Counted from the first letter of the stretch, positions 7,826-16,643 are shown. The stretch is DNA of 64,000 nucleotides from Bacteroidales bacterium (GCA_016290295.1 JAEETJ010000008.1:1-64000), one strand, 5' to 3'. Numbers and translations are program-made. Notes: a model not told the origin generated them from the letters alone.

Positions 7826-7902
7826 AGAAGACAATGATAATATGCATGGCTATACTGGCCTTAGTCGTAATGACCAATTGTTCTCAAAAGAAAAGCATGT
7901 AA
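7822..7902 (+). CDS. Tiny lipoprotein-like peptide (26 residues)
   Basis: The frame encodes MKKTMIICMAILALVVMTNC followed by SQKKSM and a stop. This is a complete lipoprotein signal peptide: two lysines, a hydrophobic core and a lipobox with Cys20, but only six residues follow the cysteine. It could be a functional micro-lipoprotein, comparable in kind to lysis-protein type lipopeptides, or the start of a lipoprotein gene cut short by deletion. It overlaps the upstream frame by four bases (ATGA) and has a good promoter at 7696. Confidence 0.45.
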   Translation: MKKTMIICMAILALVVMTNCSQKKSM

Positions 7903-8046
7903 ACCGTTATTATTGTAATGATGATGACGATGGCAAGGATTACAATAATTCACAAATTAACTTTTATTAACATTTTTATTTAACTAATATACAGTTGTTT
8001 AATTTATTTAATAAAACAAAAAATGGATTTTTTAAAATAAAAAGAG

Positions 8047-8054
8047 TATTTTTG
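8047..8054 (+). promoter_or_regulatory. -7 box for the glycosyltransferase/esterase pair
   Basis: TATTTTTG followed by CCGCCG, 33 bases before the ATG at 8087. Confidence 0.6.
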
Positions 8055-8086
8055 CCGCCGATTTTGAAGAAAGAAAAAGTTGCTGA

Positions 8087-9256
8087 ATGAATAACATAAA
8101 AAAGAATGAAAGCGTTATGAAAATCCTTTTTGTTATTGAAACGTTTGACAACCACAATGGGACAAGCGTATCGGCCATGCGGTTTGCTTCTGAGCTGAAA
8201 AACCGTGGACATGAAGTGAGAATTCTCACCACCGGAGCACCGGGTCCCGACCGTTTTGTAGTTCCGGAATATCACCTGCCATTGGTTGACAACTTAGTCC
8301 AACGCCATGGCTTCCGGTATGCCCAGCCTGAAGAGAAAGTCATTCGGGAAGCTCTCGAATGGTGCGATGTGGCACATTGCTATATGCCCTTCGGCTTGGA
8401 AATAGCAACGAAACGCATGGCGGAGAAGATGGGGAAACCCTGTACAGCAGCCTTTCATGTACAGCCTGAAAATGTAACAGCCAGTTTCAGCATGCAAAAT
8501 GTAAAATGGGTAAATTCTATCATCTACAGCAGTTTTAACAAGATGTTCTTCAAAGAATTCAAACGAATACACTGTCCAAGCCGCTTTATCGCCGACTACC
8601 TACAGGAACATGGCTACACCAGCAAGATGCACGTTATCAGCAATGGTTGCCCCTCCGAATTCCATTGGCACAAATGCAGCAAACCATCATGGTGTGCCCA
8701 TAAATTTGTGGTGCTCATGATAGGCAGACTATCGCCAGAAAAACACCAAGACATCATATTGGATGCAGTACAGCACTCAGCATACGAGTCACAGATACAA
8801 GTGGTACTTGTGGGAACAGGTTTAAGCGAGCAGAAACTGCGCAAGAAAGCGGAAAAACTGACCAATCCCCCGCGCATAGGCTTTATGTCTGACCAAGAGC
8901 TGATAGATGTCTTGGGCTATGCTGACCTGTATGTTCATGCTGGCGAAGTAGAGCTGGAGTCCCTTTCGTGTTTAGAGGCCATGAGCAGCGGCTTGGTACC
9001 ACTCATCTCTGACAGTCCGCTAAGTGCCACCCCTCAGTTTGCCTTGGACGACCGAAGTCTGTTCAAACATGGCGATCCAAAAGCATTGGCTCAAAAAATA
9101 GATTATTGGATTGAGCATCCAGAAATCAGAAAAAATATGAGCAAAAAATACGCCCAGCACGCCAAACAATACAATATAGCCAACTCCGTGACACGCTTTG
9201 AAGAGATGTTAAAGGAAGAGATATCAGAACATGAGACTTTATCCCCAAAAAATTAG
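8087..9256 (+). CDS. GT4 family glycosyltransferase
   Basis: 389 residues, or 379 if the in-frame ATG at 8117 is used; the family usually begins right at the second Met (MKILFVIETFDNHNGTS). GT-B fold: N-terminal acceptor half with the glycine-containing loop NGTSVSAMRFASEL, C-terminal donor half with VLMIGRLSPEKHQD and the nucleotide-sugar EX7E motif in the segment from ELESLSCLEAMSSG. Such enzymes move a hexose from UDP- or GDP-sugar to a lipid or glycan acceptor at the inner face of the membrane; the N-terminal half resembles diacylglycerol glucosyltransferase-like members. Its end overlaps the esterase gene by 26 bases, suggesting coupled translation and a joint role. Confidence 0.85.
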   Translation: MNNIKKNESVMKILFVIETFDNHNGTSVSAMRFASELKNRGHEVRILTTGAPGPDRFVVPEYHLPLVDNLVQRHGFRYAQPEEKVIREALEWCDVAHCYMPFGLEIATKRMAEKMGKPCTAAFHVQPENVTASFSMQNVKWVNSIIYSSFNKMFFKEFKRIHCPSRFIADYLQEHGYTSKMHVISNGCPSEFHWHKCSKPSWCAHKFVVLMIGRLSPEKHQDIILDAVQHSAYESQIQVVLVGTGLSEQKLRKKAEKLTNPPRIGFMSDQELIDVLGYADLYVHAGEVELESLSCLEAMSSGLVPLISDSPLSATPQFALDDRSLFKHGDPKALAQKIDYWIEHPEIRKNMSKKYAQHAKQYNIANSVTRFEEMLKEEISEHETLSPKN

Positions 9257-10379
9257 CAAAAGACTAATTTTCTTTTTCCTATTATTGCCCGTTTTTCTGA
9301 TCGCACAACCATCTTCCGGGAATTTCCCCGTGTATAATGAGGACGGTTCTGTGACGTTTGTGCTCAAAAGACCTGAAAGTCGCCGGGTTAAACTCTATTG
9401 CGATTGTGCCTTGCGCAAGCGGAAGTTTAACGTGAAACGGGAGAACATGCATTCGGCCAAAATGGCCCGTGGTCAAAACGGACTTTTCACCTATACCACA
9501 CCTCCTCTTGTTCCGGAAGTCTATACTTACCAGTTTAAATCACATCGACAAAAACTTATCGACCCTACCAATGCGGATTCCATCCGAATTTCTGACGGAA
9601 AGCGGAGCGTATTTATCATTCCCGGTTCATACCTAACCGACTTATGCCTTACGGACTCGTTAAACGGGAAAACAGAACTATGCCAGTATGTGGATGACAT
9701 CAGTGGGAAAACACGATGCATACTGTTATACCTGCCGCCACAGTATGACAGCACAGACCATATCTATCCTGTACTATACCTGCTGCATGGTGTTGACGGC
9801 AACGAACAGTCATGGCGAGAGCGAGGAAGAGCCATACAACTGGTGGACAAGCTGATACAGCAAGGCAAAGCCGAACCTATGATTGTGGTGATGCCTGACG
9901 CCAATCCTAAAAAACTTATCGGACAGGATGAGAATGTAAGCTTGATGAAAAATCTGCTTCATTACCATTCGTGGTTTCATTACGATTTTGAACGCACATT
10001 TCCAAAAATGGACAGTTTTTTGTCCACCCGTTACCGCTTGTCCGCCGATATGAAAATGCGTGCTGTTTCAGGCTTGTCTGCTGGTTCCACCCAGTCGGTA
10101 ACCCTTGCCAAGATGTATGAGGACAACTTTAGATATGTGGGCTTATTCTCTCCCATCGTGCACCGCAAGCAAGTTCCCACCAGCAAAAAAACAATTTACT
10201 GGATTGGAAGCGGAACAACGGACATTTTTCATTTGCAGAGCAAGAAGTTTGTCAAACGAATACACCAGCGTCAAATACCATACATTTATTATGAGACCAA
10301 AGGAGGCCACACTTGGCGCAATTGGAGGCTTTATTTATCTGAATTTCTGCAGTTTATATTCCATGAGGGAAAGCCATAA
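9231..10379 (+). CDS. Secreted esterase, feruloyl/Fes-like alpha/beta hydrolase
   Basis: 382 residues. A signal peptide (RLIFFFLLLPVFLIAQ, residues 11-26) is followed by an Ig-like/CBM48-like module (VTFVLKRPESRRVKLYCDC, TYQFKSHRQKLIDPTN) and then an esterase D-type domain: ILLYLPPQYDSTDHIYPVLY, LLHGVDGNEQSW, the nucleophile elbow GLSAGS with its serine, and a C-terminal His in GGHTWRNW. This domain order is that of xylanase-associated acetyl/feruloyl esterases and enterochelin-esterase-like proteins. It works outside the cytoplasm. It begins inside the glycosyltransferase gene (26-base overlap, different frame), so both are on one transcript. Confidence 0.85.
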   Translation: MRLYPQKISKRLIFFFLLLPVFLIAQPSSGNFPVYNEDGSVTFVLKRPESRRVKLYCDCALRKRKFNVKRENMHSAKMARGQNGLFTYTTPPLVPEVYTYQFKSHRQKLIDPTNADSIRISDGKRSVFIIPGSYLTDLCLTDSLNGKTELCQYVDDISGKTRCILLYLPPQYDSTDHIYPVLYLLHGVDGNEQSWRERGRAIQLVDKLIQQGKAEPMIVVMPDANPKKLIGQDENVSLMKNLLHYHSWFHYDFERTFPKMDSFLSTRYRLSADMKMRAVSGLSAGSTQSVTLAKMYEDNFRYVGLFSPIVHRKQVPTSKKTIYWIGSGTTDIFHLQSKKFVKRIHQRQIPYIYYETKGGHTWRNWRLYLSEFLQFIFHEGKP

Positions 10380-10572
10380 AATAACCCTCCTGACATAGTT
10401 TTCGAACCTATTTTCTATGAGATTGGCAGTTAATCTGTATCTGCATTATCAACGATGTTTATATGCTGTTGAAAAAAATTTCAATTTTGTTGTAACATTT
10501 TTTGAATTTTAACGTCTTGTAAATACAAGGTCGTCAATTTTCGAAATCAATAAACCTCAAAAAAAACAAAAA

Positions 10573-11361
10573 ATGAAAAGATTATTTTATCTGACAACGG
10601 GCATTTTTCTTTCCATAGCCCTTTGCCTGTTTTCATGCAAAAAAGAAAACATCGAAACCAACAACAAACCCTCTGAAAATACCGAACCTGCTGGTGACGG
10701 CATCATCAAAAATGCCGTAACGGACTATGATGGAAACAAATACGATGCCATAAGATTGGGTGACCAAGTATGGATGGCTTCCAATTTGCGTACTACGCAT
10801 TATGCTGACGGTGCTGCCATTGACGAGGGTACTACGGCAAATTATCATCATGCATACTATTACAAACACAGTGGTGTCCCCACCTCATACGGCTACTTCT
10901 ACAACAAGAAAGCAGCAGTAAGAAATAGTGCATCATCCGAAAGCAATCCAAGCGGCGTGCAAGGAGTTTGCCCCAACGGCTGGCATATGCCCAGTAATGC
11001 GGAGTGGGAACAGCTCCTCCACTATTGCGTAAGCAAAGCTGAATACGCTTGCAATGGTTCAAAAACGGGCAAGGCAATGGCATCCGTTGAAGGCTGGAAT
11101 GCCAGTACATATGAATGTTCGCCTGGTTATGAGCCGAGTTCCAACAATGCAAGCGGATTCAACGCAACACCCACCGGTTATTTCTCTGACGTAGAAAACA
11201 ACTTCACACCACTAGGCATCATTTGCAATTTTTGGGGAGCCACTGGCTGCGACTATTGCACCTACGCATACAGCTATGGTATGACTTATAATGGCGAATC
11301 TCTGGCCCGCACCCAAAGAGAGAATAACGAGGGTCTTTCCGTACGCTGCGTAAAAGATTAG
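10573..11361 (+). CDS. FISUMP-domain lipoprotein
   Basis: 262 residues. Lipoprotein signal with Cys22 in LFSCKK, a charged linker (residues 23-45), then a FISUMP (Fibrobacter succinogenes major paralogous) domain covering the rest: DYDGNKYDAIRLGDQVWMAS, the YYYKHSG...GYFYNKKAAV stretch, CPNGWHMPSNAEWEQL and the closing LSVRCVKD. These are surface or periplasmic proteins of unknown biochemical role, often in large paralogous families in Bacteroidota and Fibrobacterota. The C-terminal domain folds like formylglycine-enzyme or C-type-lectin proteins. An intrinsic terminator follows at 11411-11449. Confidence 0.85.
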   Translation: MKRLFYLTTGIFLSIALCLFSCKKENIETNNKPSENTEPAGDGIIKNAVTDYDGNKYDAIRLGDQVWMASNLRTTHYADGAAIDEGTTANYHHAYYYKHSGVPTSYGYFYNKKAAVRNSASSESNPSGVQGVCPNGWHMPSNAEWEQLLHYCVSKAEYACNGSKTGKAMASVEGWNASTYECSPGYEPSSNNASGFNATPTGYFSDVENNFTPLGIICNFWGATGCDYCTYAYSYGMTYNGESLARTQRENNEGLSVRCVKD

Positions 11362-11410
11362 CAATCAAAAGCCACAGGTCATAATACTGTAGTTGTGTTT
11401 TTTTTTTCTG

Positions 11411-11449
11411 GCCGTTGCTCCATGAATTCGAGCGACGGCTTTTTTTTTT
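11411..11449 (+). terminator. Intrinsic terminator after the FISUMP gene
   Basis: GCCGTTGCTC (11411-11420) pairs with GAGCGACGGC (11430-11439) with one G-U pair, followed by about ten T. Confidence 0.85.
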
Positions 11450-11528
11450 ATCAAAAAAGCACATTTTTCCCAATATTTTTGCCTCAAAAAATAAATCTGT
11501 AAAATATAATATTAAGCGATTTTTTTTC

Positions 11529-11536
11529 TATATTTG
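11529..11536 (+). promoter_or_regulatory. -7 box for the decarboxylase operon
   Basis: TATATTTG, 91 bases before the ATG at 11628. The leader between them shows no strong hairpin. Confidence 0.55.
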
Positions 11537-11627
11537 CAACTTTAATGGATAAAAGTGCAATCACTTGAATTTCAGACTATAAATCAACAAAACAATTCAA
11601 ATATAAATCATTAAATTTCATCTACTT

Positions 11628-13187
11628 ATGACAATGCAAGAAAAAATTAACGAACTGTTGGAGTTGCGCGTCAAAGCCCGTTTGGGTGGTGGAGAAAAGC
11701 GTATCGACAAACAGCACTCACAAGGAAAATTCACCGCGCGTGAACGTATCCTCATGTTCCTTGACGAGGGTAGTTTCGAGGAATTCGACATGTTCGTCAC
11801 CCATCGCTGCACAAACTTCGGTTTGGAAAAAGAAAAATACCTGTCCGACGGTGTGGTTACCGGTTATGGTACCGTAGAAGGCCGTCTGGTCTATGTATTC
11901 TCACAGGATTTCACCGTTTTCGGCGGCTCACTGTCCGAAACCTTTGCCCAGAAAATCTGCAAGGTGATGGATCAGGCCATGAAAGTCGGTGCCCCTGTGG
12001 TCGGCTTCAACGATTCCGGTGGAGCACGTATTCAGGAAGGTGTGAACAGCTTGGCTGGCTACGCTGAAATCTTCCAGCGTAACATCTTGGCTTCAGGTGT
12101 AGTACCTCAGATCTCCGCCATCTTCGGTCCCTGCGCCGGTGGTGCTGTGTACTCCCCCGCCCTCACCGACTTCATCATGATGAGAAAGAACACAAGCTAC
12201 ATGTTTGTGACTGGTCCCAAGGTGGTGAAGACCGTGACCAATGAGGATGTGACCGTGGAAGACCTTGGTGGTGCCTCCATCCACTCCTCCAAATCAGGTG
12301 TGGCTCATTTCGCCGTTGACACTGAAGAGGAAGGTATCGCCTTGTTGCGTGAACTGATGTCTTACCTGCCTTCTAACAACATGGAAGAGCCGCCTTACGT
12401 TCCCTGCGAAGATCCTATCAACCGTTTGGACGACGCTTTGAACGCTATCATCCCCGACAATCCCAACAAACCATACGATGTAAAGGAAGTTATCAATGGT
12501 ATCGTAGATAACGGCAAGTTCCTGGAAATCCAGCCCAACTACGCACCCAACATCATCATCGGTTTTGCCCGTTTCAACGGTATCGCAGTAGGTATCGTGG
12601 CTAACCAACCCAAATACTTGGCCGGTGTGTTGGACATCAACGCTTCCAGAAAAGGCGCTCGTTTCGTCCGTTTCTGCGACGCTTTCAACATTCCTATTGT
12701 AACCCTCGTTGACGTTCCCGGCTTCCTGCCCGGTACTGCACAGGAATACGGCGGTATCATCTTGCACGGTGCCAAATTGCTGTACGCTTACGGCGAATGC
12801 ACCGTTCCGAAAGTTACCGTCATCTTGCGTAAGAACTACGGTGGTGCATATTGCGTGATGAGCTCCAAGCATTTGCGCGGCGACATCAACTACGCATGGC
12901 CGACCGCTGAAATCGCTGTTATGGGCGGCAAGGGTGCTGTGGAAATCCTCATGGGCAAGGACATCAAGGCCATCGAAGATCCCCAGAAACAGGCCGAATT
13001 CATCGCCGAAAAAGAAGCCGAATACAGAGACGCTTTCGCCAATCCGTATGTGGCTGCCAAATATGGTTATATCGACGATGTTATCGAACCACGTAACACC
13101 CGTTTCCGTGTCATCAGAGCTCTGGAATCCCTGCGTAACAAACGCTTAGAGAACCCCGCTAAGAAACACGATAACCTGCCATTGTAA
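11628..13187 (+). CDS. mmdA: Acyl-CoA decarboxylase/carboxylase, carboxyltransferase subunit
   Basis: 519 residues, the full length of the alpha subunit of methylmalonyl-CoA decarboxylase and of propionyl-CoA carboxylase beta chains. The N-terminal half has [19 protein letters not shown] and [14 protein letters not shown], the C-terminal half [10 protein letters not shown] and [15 protein letters not shown]; both crotonase-like halves carry the glycine pairs that form the oxyanion holes. The reaction moves carboxyl between (methyl)malonyl-CoA and biotin. Gene order (carboxyltransferase, OadG-like, biotin carrier, beta subunit) matches the membrane sodium pump, so the likely role is decarboxylation of methylmalonyl-CoA to propionyl-CoA coupled to Na+ export. 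No biotin carboxylase gene lies nearby. Confidence 0.92.
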   Translation: MTMQEKINELLELRVKARLGGGEKRIDKQHSQGKFTARERILMFLDEGSFEEFDMFVTHRCTNFGLEKEKYLSDGVVTGYGTVEGRLVYVFSQDFTVFGGSLSETFAQKICKVMDQAMKVGAPVVGFNDSGGARIQEGVNSLAGYAEIFQRNILASGVVPQISAIFGPCAGGAVYSPALTDFIMMRKNTSYMFVTGPKVVKTVTNEDVTVEDLGGASIHSSKSGVAHFAVDTEEEGIALLRELMSYLPSNNMEEPPYVPCEDPINRLDDALNAIIPDNPNKPYDVKEVINGIVDNGKFLEIQPNYAPNIIIGFARFNGIAVGIVANQPKYLAGVLDINASRKGARFVRFCDAFNIPIVTLVDVPGFLPGTAQEYGGIILHGAKLLYAYGECTVPKVTVILRKNYGGAYCVMSSKHLRGDINYAWPTAEIAVMGGKGAVEILMGKDIKAIEDPQKQAEFIAEKEAEYRDAFANPYVAAKYGYIDDVIEPRNTRFRVIRALESLRNKRLENPAKKHDNLPL

Positions 13188-13338
13188 AAATTAAAAACTA
13201 AGAACTAAAAACTAAGAACTCCATTACTACCCCGGCCTCCGGCCACCCCTTCTAAAAGAAGGGGAATCTAAATTTGACAAATAAACAATTCAATATTCTT
13301 AACTCTTAATTCTTAGTTCTTAATTAAAACAAGTCACT
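13188..13338 (+). repeat. Heptamer-type repeat with long inverted repeat inside the decarboxylase operon
   Basis: The left arm (about 13190-13222) repeats AACTAAG/AACTAAA; the right arm (about 13298-13327) repeats the reverse complement (TTCTTAACTCTTAATTCTTAG). Between them lie two small hairpins: GGCC-TCC-GGCC and CCCCTTC-TAAAA-GAAGGGG. The whole block could fold into one long stem inside the operon. Confidence 0.75.
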
Positions 13339-14295
13339 ATGAAGATAAAAAATAAAATATTAACGCTTTGCATCGTTTTGTGCAGCAGCATGGCTTTGTT
13401 TGGACAGCAGGTTACCGACTTGCGTCTCAACGAGATGCTGGTGGTCAACGATTCAAACTATGTTGATGAATACGGACGCCATGTGCCCTGGATTGAGATT
13501 TTCAACACCTCCTACAACCAAGTTAACATCGCCGGTTGCTACCTGACCGATGATACCACTGGTTTGTCAGTAGGCGATGCCAGCAGATGGTACCGTATTC
13601 CCACCACCGACCCGACAACTTGGATTCCCCAGAGAAGTTCGAAGGTATTCTTCTTGGATAATTCCCCGTTATACGGCACTTATCATACCAATATTGATCC
13701 CAACACATCGGCTAACCACTATGTGGCTTTGATCAACTCCAATGGCAAAACGCTGATTGACATTTTTGTATATCCTGAAGAATTACTGACTTCAACACAA
13801 TCATACGGTTGCCTTGAAGACGGTATCAACACCAAGGTAGAAAAAGGCAAAAAGATCAACAACATGGGCATGCTCCCCTACGCCACCCCAGGTTCTGTCA
13901 ACAAAGTTCAGACTGGAGCCACCAAGTCAGAGCACTTGCAGAAGAGCGACCCGCATGGTATCGGTCTGGCAGTCATCTCCATCAGCGTGGTGTTTGCCGC
14001 TCTGATTATGATTTTCCTCATGCTGAAAATCTTCGGTTACACAGCTACACGCAAGGACCGCAAGGCCAAGAAAGAGCAAGCAGCCGATGTTCCGGCGGCC
14101 ACCGCCAATGTTCCCGCCAACGAAGTAGGTCCCACTGGAGAGGAACTGGCTGCCATCACCATGGCTCTGCATCTGTTCTTCAACAGCCAGCATGACGAGG
14201 AAAGTGAAGTGATCACCATCGACATGCCGTCAAAACACTACTCACCATGGGCTCAGAAGAATCTGCTCATGAAAAAGGTCATAAGACGCAGATAA
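13339..14295 (+). CDS. OadG-like decarboxylase subunit with lamin-tail domain
   Basis: 318 residues. Signal peptide 1-22 (ending ALFGQ), then a lamin-tail/LTD immunoglobulin-like domain of about 150 residues (VTDLRLNEMLVVNDSNYVDE, PWIEIFNTS, NIAGCYLTDD, SSKVFFLDN, the usual LTD marks). After a linker comes one membrane helix (IGLAVISISVVFAALIMIFL) and a basic, Ala/Pro-rich cytoplasmic tail, which is the OadG/gamma-subunit pattern of Na+-translocating decarboxylases. The OadG part assembles the membrane complex; the LTD part would face the periplasm. Classical OadG is under 100 residues, so this is a fusion. Position between carboxyltransferase and biotin carrier supports the assignment. Confidence 0.8.
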   Translation: MKIKNKILTLCIVLCSSMALFGQQVTDLRLNEMLVVNDSNYVDEYGRHVPWIEIFNTSYNQVNIAGCYLTDDTTGLSVGDASRWYRIPTTDPTTWIPQRSSKVFFLDNSPLYGTYHTNIDPNTSANHYVALINSNGKTLIDIFVYPEELLTSTQSYGCLEDGINTKVEKGKKINNMGMLPYATPGSVNKVQTGATKSEHLQKSDPHGIGLAVISISVVFAALIMIFLMLKIFGYTATRKDRKAKKEQAADVPAATANVPANEVGPTGEELAAITMALHLFFNSQHDEESEVITIDMPSKHYSPWAQKNLLMKKVIRRR

Positions 14296-14325
14296 CAGAA
14301 TTATTAATCAAAACAAGAAGAAGAA

Positions 14326-14769
14326 ATGAAAACCTATAAATTTACGATTAACGGCAACAAATACACCGTTGACATCAACAACATCGAAGACGGCAAGGCA
14401 GCAGTGGAAGTGAACCGCACTCCCTATACCGTTGAGTTAGAGATGGAAGACCTCAAGGTTCCCCAACCGAAAGTGGTGAAAGTGGCAGCTCCCGTTGTGC
14501 CTCAAGCCGCAGCTCCCAAGGCTACTGTGGCTCAGGCTCCAGCCGCTCCGACCAGTGGTGCCTCAATCAAGTCTCCGCTTCCAGGCGTTGTGCTTGATGT
14601 ATTCGTTCACGAAGGCGACGCTGTCAAAGCCGGCCAGCATGTAATGATGCTCGAAGCCATGAAGATGGAGAACAACATCGACGCTCCGAAAGATGGCGTT
14701 ATCAAACAGATCAGAGCCCGCAAAGGCGATTCTGTCATGGAAGGTGATGTACTCATCGTTTTAGAATAA
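14326..14769 (+). CDS. mmdC: Biotin carboxyl carrier subunit
   Basis: 147 residues. An N-terminal strand-rich region (1-45) is followed by an Ala/Pro-rich flexible linker (about 48-78) and a biotinyl domain. The biotin attachment site is EAMKMEN with Lys113, and the domain has the usual SPLPGVV and VMEGDVLIVLE framing. The biotin arm carries carboxyl from the carboxyltransferase (11628) to the membrane beta subunit (14807). It starts 30 bases after the OadG-like gene and ends 37 bases before the beta subunit. Confidence 0.93.
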   Translation: MKTYKFTINGNKYTVDINNIEDGKAAVEVNRTPYTVELEMEDLKVPQPKVVKVAAPVVPQAAAPKATVAQAPAAPTSGASIKSPLPGVVLDVFVHEGDAVKAGQHVMMLEAMKMENNIDAPKDGVIKQIRARKGDSVMEGDVLIVLE

Positions 14770-14806
14770 TTATCAATCATTGTAAAATCAATAAAACTAT
14801 AGAATA

Positions 14807-15952
14807 ATGAAGGAATTTTTTATAGAAGGTCTGCAACAGTTCTTCAATTACTCCGGTTTCGCCAACTGCGAATGGGGTAACCTGATTATGATTGTTGTCG
14901 GTCTGATCTTCATCACCCTCGCCATCACGAAGGAGTATGAACCCATGTTGCTGATTCCTATCGGTTTCGGTATCATCTTGGGTAACATTCCTTTCACCGA
15001 CGGTTTGCAGGTGGGCGTGTATGAGAACGGTTCCGTGCTCAACTACCTGTATTTCGGTGTGTTGAAAGGTGTATATCCTCCGCTGATTTTCCTTGGCATC
15101 GGTGCTATGACCGACTTCTCCGCCTTGATTTCCAACCCGAAGCTGATTTTGATTGGCGCTGCAGCCCAATGCGGTATCTTCGCCGCTTATGCCGCTTCTT
15201 TGGCCCTGGGTTTCACCCCCATGGAAGCTGGTGCTATCGGTATCATCGGTGGTGCTGATGGTCCTACCGCCATCTTCATCTCCTCCAAGCTGGCTCCCAG
15301 TTTGATGGGTGCTATCGCCATCTCAGCATACTCCTATATGGCTTTGGTGCCTGTGATCCAGCCACCTATCATGCGCCTACTCACTACTCCGAAAGAACGC
15401 CTTATCAGAATGCGTCCCCCAAGAGCGGTCAGCCACAGAGAGAAAGTAATGTTCCCCCTCTTGTGCATCCTCTTAACCGCATTCCTCGTTCCTACAGGTC
15501 TTCCCTTGTTAGGTATGCTCTTCTTCGGTAACCTGCTGAAAGAAAGCTCTGTGACCAAACGTTTGGCCAACACCGCTTCCAACGCATTGATTGATATCGT
15601 GACCATTTTGATCGGTCTCACCGTAGGTTGCTCCACCCAAGCCAGCACCTTCCTGAAAGTGGAATCCATCCTAATCTTCGTGCTGGGTGCATTCTCATTC
15701 GTTATCGCTACCGCTTGCGGTGTGTTGTTCGTCAAGTTGTTCAACCTCTTCCTGAAAGAAGGCAACAAGATCAACCCGCTGATTGGTAACTCTGGTGTAT
15801 CTGCCGTTCCCGACAGTGCCCGTGTTTCCAATGTGGAAGGTTTGAAATACGACAAGACCAACTTCCTGCTGATGCACGCTATGGGTCCGAATGTGGCCGG
15901 TGTAATCGGTAGTGCTGTTGCCGCAGGTATCCTGCTGAGCTTCCTCTACTAA
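14807..15952 (+). CDS. mmdB: Sodium ion-translocating decarboxylase, beta subunit
   Basis: 381 residues with about ten hydrophobic segments; characteristic segments are LIFLGIGAMTDFS (conserved Asp), GIIGGADGPTAIF, AYSYMALVPVIQPPIM and VGCSTQASTFL. This subunit decarboxylates carboxybiotin and couples the energy to pumping Na+ outwards. It closes the operon and is followed by the bidirectional terminator at 15998-16030. The sequence is close to the standard family length, and the key Asp in the GADGP region and the Ser-rich segment are present. Confidence 0.93.
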   Translation: MKEFFIEGLQQFFNYSGFANCEWGNLIMIVVGLIFITLAITKEYEPMLLIPIGFGIILGNIPFTDGLQVGVYENGSVLNYLYFGVLKGVYPPLIFLGIGAMTDFSALISNPKLILIGAAAQCGIFAAYAASLALGFTPMEAGAIGIIGGADGPTAIFISSKLAPSLMGAIAISAYSYMALVPVIQPPIMRLLTTPKERLIRMRPPRAVSHREKVMFPLLCILLTAFLVPTGLPLLGMLFFGNLLKESSVTKRLANTASNALIDIVTILIGLTVGCSTQASTFLKVESILIFVLGAFSFVIATACGVLFVKLFNLFLKEGNKINPLIGNSGVSAVPDSARVSNVEGLKYDKTNFLLMHAMGPNVAGVIGSAVAAGILLSFLY

Positions 15953-15997
15953 CAAACTGAAAACTGAGAACGGAAAACCGAAAACGAATTTTCTTAA

Positions 15998-16030
15998 TAA
16001 AAAAAGCATCTCTTGGAGATGCTTTTTTTT
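15998..16030. terminator. Bidirectional intrinsic terminator
   Basis: GCATCTC (16006-16012) pairs with GAGATGC (16016-16022), framed by a run of A on the left and eight T on the right, so it can end both the decarboxylase operon (plus) and the DUF2147 gene (minus). Confidence 0.9.
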
Positions 16031-16040
16031 GTTTCTTTCG

Positions 16041-16460
16041 TTAATCTTTTTGTTCCCTAACTTTCGTTTCCCGGTACCAATACATGGTCTTGCCTAAGGC
16101 GGCAACACCCCAATAGCCTCGCACTTTCAACTTCTTATCATCCACAATGGTCATATATGTACTAAAAGTGCCTGACTTGCCCGGATATTTCAACGTACCC
16201 TTCTGATACTCATTCTTTTCGGCATTATACCGCAGGGTGGTCATAAACACCAAACCCAAGAATTTTTTCTTTTTGGGATTTTCCACCCATACTACCTTTC
16301 CTTCATAGTCACCATTGGCGGCTTTATAAATTTCCACTTGGGAACCTTCCTTGGAGAAAGGGTCAACCATGTGATAAATGCCACAGATAGCATCAGGATT
16401 CTGGGCGAAAACGCTCATGCTCAAAAGAGCGAAAATAAAAGAAAAGAGGATTTTTTTCAT
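16041..16460 (-). CDS. DUF2147 family exported protein
   Basis: 139 residues. Signal peptide 1-19 ending VFAQ, then the DUF2147 pattern: ICGIYHMVDP, VEIYKAANGDYEGKVVWVENP, LKYPGKSGTF and the closing RGYWGVAALGKTMYWYRET. The family is periplasmic, small and beta-rich, with unknown function. Promoter not clear: the upstream gap is filled by repeats. Ends 10 bases from the shared terminator. Confidence 0.85.
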   Translation of the reverse strand: MKKILFSFIFALLSMSVFAQNPDAICGIYHMVDPFSKEGSQVEIYKAANGDYEGKVVWVENPKKKKFLGLVFMTTLRYNAEKNEYQKGTLKYPGKSGTFSTYMTIVDDKKLKVRGYWGVAALGKTMYWYRETKVREQKD

Positions 16461-16520
16461 GATGGTTTCATGTTATAGGTTTCAGGGGTCAGTGATCAGT
16501 GATTAGGGGATAGAGAGGGG

Positions 16521-16636
16521 AATTCAAAATTCAAAATTCAAAATTCAAAGTTCAAAATTCAAAGTTCAGAATTCAGAGTTTAATGGTTAGGAGAGTTTGG
16601 AAGGACATTTTCAACTTTCAGTTTTCAACTTTCAGT
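16521..16636. repeat. Heptamer array ATTCAAA and 14-mer repeat
   Basis: ATTCAAA or a one-base variant (ATTCAGA, GTTCAAA) is repeated about eight times without gaps from 16521 to about 16577. From 16609 to 16636 the 14-mer TTTTCAACTTTCAG occurs twice in tandem. Confidence 0.9.
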
Positions 16637-16643
16637 TTTATAT

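Larger units (their letters stand above)
7499..8086. other. Intergenic region with tiny frames, hairpin and two promoters
   Basis: About 590 bases between a minus-strand lipoprotein and the glycosyltransferase. It holds a terminator-like hairpin (7651-7689), promoter boxes at 7696 and 8047, two overlapping tiny reading frames (7724-7825 and 7822-7902) and an AT-rich remainder (7903-8046) in which I see no gene. Confidence 0.6.

Noticed and set aside
16521..16636. CRISPR-like array
   Set aside because: Units are seven bases and contiguous; no spacers of regular length and no cas genes.
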